From Halobacteria archaeon HArc-gm2 (GTDB taxonomy: Archaea; Halobacteriota; Halobacteria; Halobacteriales; Haloarculaceae), in the NCBI GenBank assembly GCA_025517465.1, contig JAOPKE010000001.1:186001-250000 (forward strand): a stretch of DNA of 64,000 bases. Reading direction: 5' to 3'. Every line of letters begins with the position of its first letter. Within the stretch, counting starts at the first letter, position 1. The position numbers and the translations under genes were made by a program. Positions 60,056 to 64,000 of this stretch are shown in pieces. The notes below the pieces were generated by a model. The model made no database searches. It saw nothing but the letters and a program-made list of their open reading frames with translations, and was not told the origin of the DNA.

Positions 60056-62584
60056 ATGGCTATTGATGATACGGGTGGACAGGCGTCCGACGGCGCGAAC
60101 CGCGGGGGAGGTTCGCAGACCGACCGTGAGGACGTTTCCGTCGGGGACTACACGTGGGACGACCTGCGGCGCGACCACCACACGGGGGGACGATTCGACC
60201 GGAGCGAGTACCTCGGTTTCGAACCGCAGCGCATCCGCGACCGCATCGAAACCGCGGCCGGCGAGGCGAAGGGACTGAACGAAGTCTTCGAGGAGTTCCT
60301 CGACCCGGAGGCGACGCCGGTCGCCAAGGACGTCTACACCTGGGAGCACTTCAAGCGGGAGTACTACTACGAGGACGACGGCTCCGTCCCGCGGACTCGC
60401 GGCGGCGAAAAGGTACCCTTCGAACCCGAGGAGTACCTCGGCTTCGAACCCGAAGAGACCGAGAATAGACTCGCCCACGCGGGCGACGTCGGGGACCTGA
60501 TGTCCAACCTGATCGAGGAGCACACGGTCAACGTCAACCCCGAACTCGACGAGGACGAGTTCTTCTCGACCCAGGAGGGTCACACGACGGTCGTCAACCG
60601 CTACGACCTGGAGAAGTCCGTTCCCCTGAAGAAGAAGAGCCACTTCCAGGAGATCGAACGCTACTGGGTGAACAAGCCCTACGCCTGCGTCGTCATCTTC
60701 CACTCGAAGAAGGAGAACGAGAAGAAGTACTACGTGATTCAGCCCCACCTCAACGAGATCGAGGACGAACTCAAGGGCTTTCTCTCGCGGAAGCTCAAGA
60801 CCGCGATCAAGTACTCGGAAGACGACGTCATCGTCCAGGGGTCTGACGCGGACCGGGCCGACGTCATCCAGCGCGAGGCCGAACGGCTGCTGGGCCGCTA
60901 CGACCTCTACGACGGGAGCGTCGAGGCGAGCCAGGGCGGTGGCGGTGGCGGGTTCCTCGACCAGATCGGCGAGCTGTTCGGCGTCGAGGGCGGCGAGGTC
61001 GAGGAACGGGCCGGTGAACTCGAGGGCATCGAGGCCCGGCCCGAACCGGCCATCGTCGCCGACGACCCGGACGACCTCAACGAGTACCAGGTCGAGAAGC
61101 TCCTGTACATGCTCAAGCGGGACTTCATCGGCTACGCGAAGATCGACCCGGTCAAACACGACATCAACGTCGAGGACATCTCGTGTGACGGCTACGACTC
61201 GCGCGTGTTCGTCTACCACACCGACTACGAGCAGATCATCTCCAACGTCCAGCACGGCCGGGAGAGCCTCGACGACTTCGTCGTCAAACTCGCCCAGCGC
61301 TCCGGCAAAGGCATCTCCAAGCGCCAGCCCCAGGTCGACGCGACGCTGCCGGACGGCTCGCGTGCCCAGCTAACGCTCGGGCGCGAGGTGTCCGACCACG
61401 GGACCAACTACACCATCCGTCAGTTCAAGGACGTCCCGTTCACACCGATCGACCTCATCAACTGGAACACGTTCTCGCTCGACGAGATGGCGTTCCTCTG
61501 GCTCTGTATCGAGAACAACAAGTCGCTCATCTTCGCCGGTGGTACCGCGTCCGGGAAGACGACGAGCCTGAACGCCGTCTCGCTGTTCATCCCGTCGAAC
61601 TCGAAGATCGTCTCTATCGAGGACACGCGCGAGGTCGAACTGCCCCAGCGCAACTGGGTCGCCTCCGTCACGCGCCCCTCGTTCGGCGAGGACGACAAGG
61701 GTGACGTCGACGAGTTCGACCTGCTGGAGGCCGCACTGCGGCAACGCCCCGACTACATCGTCATGGGTGAGATCCGTGGTGAGGAAGGTCGTGTCCTCTT
61801 CCAGGTCATGTCGACGGGTCACACCACCTACACTACGTTCCACGCCGACTCGGTCGGCGAAGTCATCAAGCGGTTCACCACCGACCCGATCAACGTCTCC
61901 AAGACGCTGTTCACGGCGCTGGATCTCGTCTCTATCCAGACCCAGACCCGGGTCGACGGCAAGAAAGTCCGCCGGAACAAGTCGCTCACGGAGATCAACG
62001 AGTACTCCGCGGAGAACGACGAGATCAACGTCCGGGACGTCTACGAGTGGCGCGCCGAGACGGACGAGTACATCCAGATGGGCAACTCGAACACCCTCGA
62101 GGAGATCAAGTTCGACCGCGGCTGGACCCAGGAGAAACTCGACGAGGAGCTGTTCAAGCGAAAAGTCGTCCTCGCCTACCTCATGGAGAACGGGCTCAAC
62201 ACGTACGCGCAGGTCGCGGCGACGATCCAGGCGTTCGTCAACGATCCCGACACCATCCTGACCCTCATCGCGAACGACCAGCTGGAACACTCGCTCGAGG
62301 ACCTCCGTGAGATGGAGTCGGTCGAGATCGACATCGACGAGGCCAAAGAGGAGATGGTTCCCCGGCCCGACGCCAGCGGCGAGATGCTGGAGGAGACGGG
62401 GGACGTCCTCGAGAACGCACAGCCCCTGTTCGACCGGTACCAGGAGATGGAGACGCCTGACATCATCTCCGCGCTCACGAGCGTCAACTCCGAGAACGGT
62501 AGCGGCGAAGCGGGGGAGGCCGAGGACGGCATCGACTTCGGCCAGTTCGTCCCCAAGGCGGGGAAGGAGGCAGATAGCGAATGA
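60056..62584 (+). CDS. Type IV pilus / archaellum assembly ATPase (PilB/ArlI family)
   Basis: An 842-residue secretion ATPase that powers pilin assembly. The catalytic C-terminal half has Walker A GGTASGKTT (about residue 495), the Asp box SIEDTREVELPQRNW, Walker B DYIVMGEIRGEE and the His box STGHTTYTTFHADS. The N-terminal 320 residues are an extension: two copies of a module starting YTW and ending EYLGFEP (residues 32-57 and 94-132), then a domain with ERYWVNKPYACVVIF. The membrane partner overlaps its stop by four bases. No ArlH or archaellin gene is near, so a PilB3-like pilus role is favoured over ArlI. The ATG at 60056 is preferred to the one at 60050. Confidence 0.88.
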   Translation: MAIDDTGGQASDGANRGGGSQTDREDVSVGDYTWDDLRRDHHTGGRFDRSEYLGFEPQRIRDRIETAAGEAKGLNEVFEEFLDPEATPVAKDVYTWEHFKREYYYEDDGSVPRTRGGEKVPFEPEEYLGFEPEETENRLAHAGDVGDLMSNLIEEHTVNVNPELDEDEFFSTQEGHTTVVNRYDLEKSVPLKKKSHFQEIERYWVNKPYACVVIFHSKKENEKKYYVIQPHLNEIEDELKGFLSRKLKTAIKYSEDDVIVQGSDADRADVIQREAERLLGRYDLYDGSVEASQGGGGGGFLDQIGELFGVEGGEVEERAGELEGIEARPEPAIVADDPDDLNEYQVEKLLYMLKRDFIGYAKIDPVKHDINVEDISCDGYDSRVFVYHTDYEQIISNVQHGRESLDDFVVKLAQRSGKGISKRQPQVDATLPDGSRAQLTLGREVSDHGTNYTIRQFKDVPFTPIDLINWNTFSLDEMAFLWLCIENNKSLIFAGGTASGKTTSLNAVSLFIPSNSKIVSIEDTREVELPQRNWVASVTRPSFGEDDKGDVDEFDLLEAALRQRPDYIVMGEIRGEEGRVLFQVMSTGHTTYTTFHADSVGEVIKRFTTDPINVSKTLFTALDLVSIQTQTRVDGKKVRRNKSLTEINEYSAENDEINVRDVYEWRAETDEYIQMGNSNTLEEIKFDRGWTQEKLDEELFKRKVVLAYLMENGLNTYAQVAATIQAFVNDPDTILTLIANDQLEHSLEDLREMESVEIDIDEAKEEMVPRPDASGEMLEETGDVLENAQPLFDRYQEMETPDIISALTSVNSENGSGEAGEAEDGIDFGQFVPKAGKEADSE

Positions 62585-64000
62585 GCGTCGACACCCGGGA
62601 CCAGCAGACACTCGGGAGTGGCGGTGCGCTCGGCGACACGTTCTACCCGGCCTACCAGTGGGCCTTCGACGAGGAGGGCGAGTTCGTCGCGAGCGTCGAG
62701 AAGAAACTCGCCCAGGCCCGGATGGCCGACAACGTCGAGATGTTCCTCGCGCGAGCCATGGCCGTCGGCACGCTCTCGGGCGTTGCGCTGTGGCTCGTCG
62801 GCACGCTCGTGGGCTATCTCGTCGTTACGATGCTGTTCGCCGGCGCCGGCGACGCGCCGACGTTCCTCGGCCTGACCGGCCTCCCGGAGGGGGTCGTGGC
62901 GGTGCTCAACGCCGTCAAGATCCCGTTCCTCATCGTGGTCACGGGCGTCGTCTTCGGCGCCATCGGCTTCGGCATCGGTTTCGGCTCGCTCGTCTCGATT
63001 CCGTACTTCCGCGCGTCCGCCCGCAAGCGCGAAGTCAACGTCCTCCTCTCCGACGCTATCTCGTTCATGTACGCCCTCTCCGTGGGCGGGCTCAATCAGC
63101 TCGAAATCCTCCAGGCGATGGCCAAGGCCGACGACACCTACGGCGAGTGCGCCAAGGAGTTCCAGTCCATCGTCCTCGAGACCGAGTACTTCGATACGGA
63201 CTACCGGACGGCTATCCGAAACCAGGCCCTGGAGACTCCCTCCGGGGAGTTGAGCCAGTTCCTGACGGACATGCTCTCGATCATCAACTCCGGTGGTGAC
63301 ATGACGAGCTTCCTCCAGGACCAGAAAGAGAAGCACATGCGGACCGCCAAGCAGGAACAGCAAAAGCAACTCGACACCCTCGAGCTCTTCGGCGAGATGT
63401 ACATGACGCTCTCGCTGTTCCCGCTCCTCCTCATCATCATCCTCGTCATCATGTCGATGATGGGCGAGTCCCAGGAGACGCTGCTGTACGGTACCGTCTA
63501 CGGGCTCATCCCCCTCGTGGGGGTCGGCTTCCTCGTCCTCGTCTCGACGGTGACCCAGGACACCATCGGTGACGGTTACCTCCGCCCGAGCGACGGTGAC
63601 GACGAGTTCGTCGTCGACGAGGGGATGGGCATCCTGGATCTCGGTCTCATCGAGAACTACACCGGCGACTACAGCCTCTTCGACCGGATCCGGAACCGGG
63701 AGGGGACCTACGAGCTGATGCAGATCATCACGGCGCCCCACATCTTCTTCCGCGACCACCCACTGATGGTCCTGGCCGTGTCGACGCCGCTGACTATCGT
63801 CGCGCTCATCTTCACCGTCGTCTTCAACTGGGCGCCGATGTCGCTCGACGGAATGATAGCGAACCCCGTCCGCGGGACGTTCTTCTGGGTGTACGTCCCG
63901 CTCTATCTGAACCTCTTGCCGCTGGCGATCTTCTACGAGTGGAACCAGCGCGCACGCAAGGCCATCGTCGGCAACCTCTCGGAGAACCTGCGGAAACTCG
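62581..64000 (+). CDS. Type II secretion F-family membrane protein (PilC/ArlJ), 3' end missing
   Basis: The first 473 residues of the polytopic platform protein that works with the ATPase. The cytoplasmic start (QQTLGSGGALGDTFYPAYQW) is followed by a membrane pair, then the T2SSF domain ALSVGGLNQLEILQAMAKAD with helical bundle and EKHMRTAKQEQQKQL. Two helices next to an IIILVIMSMMG stretch come after, then a second soluble part with EGMGILDLGLIENYTGDYSL. The ATG overlaps the ATPase stop (ATGA), a clear operon. The window ends before the stop codon. Confidence 0.9.
   Translation, partial: MSVDTRDQQTLGSGGALGDTFYPAYQWAFDEEGEFVASVEKKLAQARMADNVEMFLARAMAVGTLSGVALWLVGTLVGYLVVTMLFAGAGDAPTFLGLTGLPEGVVAVLNAVKIPFLIVVTGVVFGAIGFGIGFGSLVSIPYFRASARKREVNVLLSDAISFMYALSVGGLNQLEILQAMAKADDTYGECAKEFQSIVLETEYFDTDYRTAIRNQALETPSGELSQFLTDMLSIINSGGDMTSFLQDQKEKHMRTAKQEQQKQLDTLELFGEMYMTLSLFPLLLIIILVIMSMMGESQETLLYGTVYGLIPLVGVGFLVLVSTVTQDTIGDGYLRPSDGDDEFVVDEGMGILDLGLIENYTGDYSLFDRIRNREGTYELMQIITAPHIFFRDHPLMVLAVSTPLTIVALIFTVVFNWAPMSLDGMIANPVRGTFFWVYVPLYLNLLPLAIFYEWNQRARKAIVGNLSENLRKL

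Noticed and set aside
60056..64000. Firm assignment to the archaellum (ArlI/ArlJ)
   Set aside because: No archaellin, ArlF/G/H or other motor genes are adjacent; the pair fits PilB/PilC of adhesion pili at least as well, so only the family is named.

Overview
The window is a chromosomal segment of a haloarchaeon (class Halobacteria). Three things support this: high G+C, very acidic proteins, and archaeal TATA boxes about 25-30 bases before many start codons, which implies leaderless mRNAs. It also carries a stalk r-protein cluster of archaeal type and many haloarchaea-specific small families. Haloarculaceae is a reasonable guess at family level, but the sequence alone does not settle the genus.

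Layout: 1-2.6 kb holds the end of nuoN, a metallo-beta-lactamase-fold hydrolase and a small acidic protein. 2.78-6.61 kb is a tRNA-Val gene followed by a 3,756-bp integrative element bounded by a perfect 36-bp repeat of the tRNA 3' end, with a tyrosine integrase and two or three cargo genes. 6.76-7.2 kb is the first of three related palindromic repeat elements (also near 22.2 and 27.8 kb). 7.3-12.3 kb carries exported and hypothetical proteins. 12.3-16.4 kb is a cytoskeleton and motility neighbourhood: an actin-like protein, an archaellum D/E-domain protein, a ParA ATPase and a CheW-domain protein. 16.5-20.8 kb has an NDH-2-like flavoprotein and the L11, L1-L10-L12 ribosomal stalk genes with suggestive regulatory structures. 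20.9-34 kb is mixed housekeeping: a TctA-like permease, CorA, CysS, a CbiX-type chelatase with a DR2241-like partner, Trm112, a histidine kinase and PurA.

34.2-37.1 kb holds a small winged-helix protein and a large three-part protein. 37.4-40.7 kb is a cytochrome oxidase locus (coxA and small membrane proteins, one only 30 residues). 41.6-52.2 kb covers central metabolism and signalling: the methylmalonyl-CoA mutase large subunit, a CBS-ParB/SerK-like protein, a TrkA-N/DHH phosphoesterase, an Lrp regulator beside the pyruvate:ferredoxin oxidoreductase genes, an acyl-CoA dehydrogenase, CheC and an O-methyltransferase. 52.3-58.2 kb has a beta-helix surface protein, a Bat-type HTH regulator, a redoxin and a second histidine kinase. 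58.3-64 kb has an Lrp-aminotransferase pair and a type IV pilus/archaellum assembly ATPase with its membrane partner, cut by the window end.

The most unusual material is the miniature tRNA-borne element, the dispersed GAAAGCCC-ended palindromic repeat family, the hairpin arrays between genes, the ParA-CheW/ArlDE/actin-like neighbourhood, and the duplicated N-terminal module of the pilus ATPase. No CRISPR array, rRNA gene or complete insertion sequence was seen.
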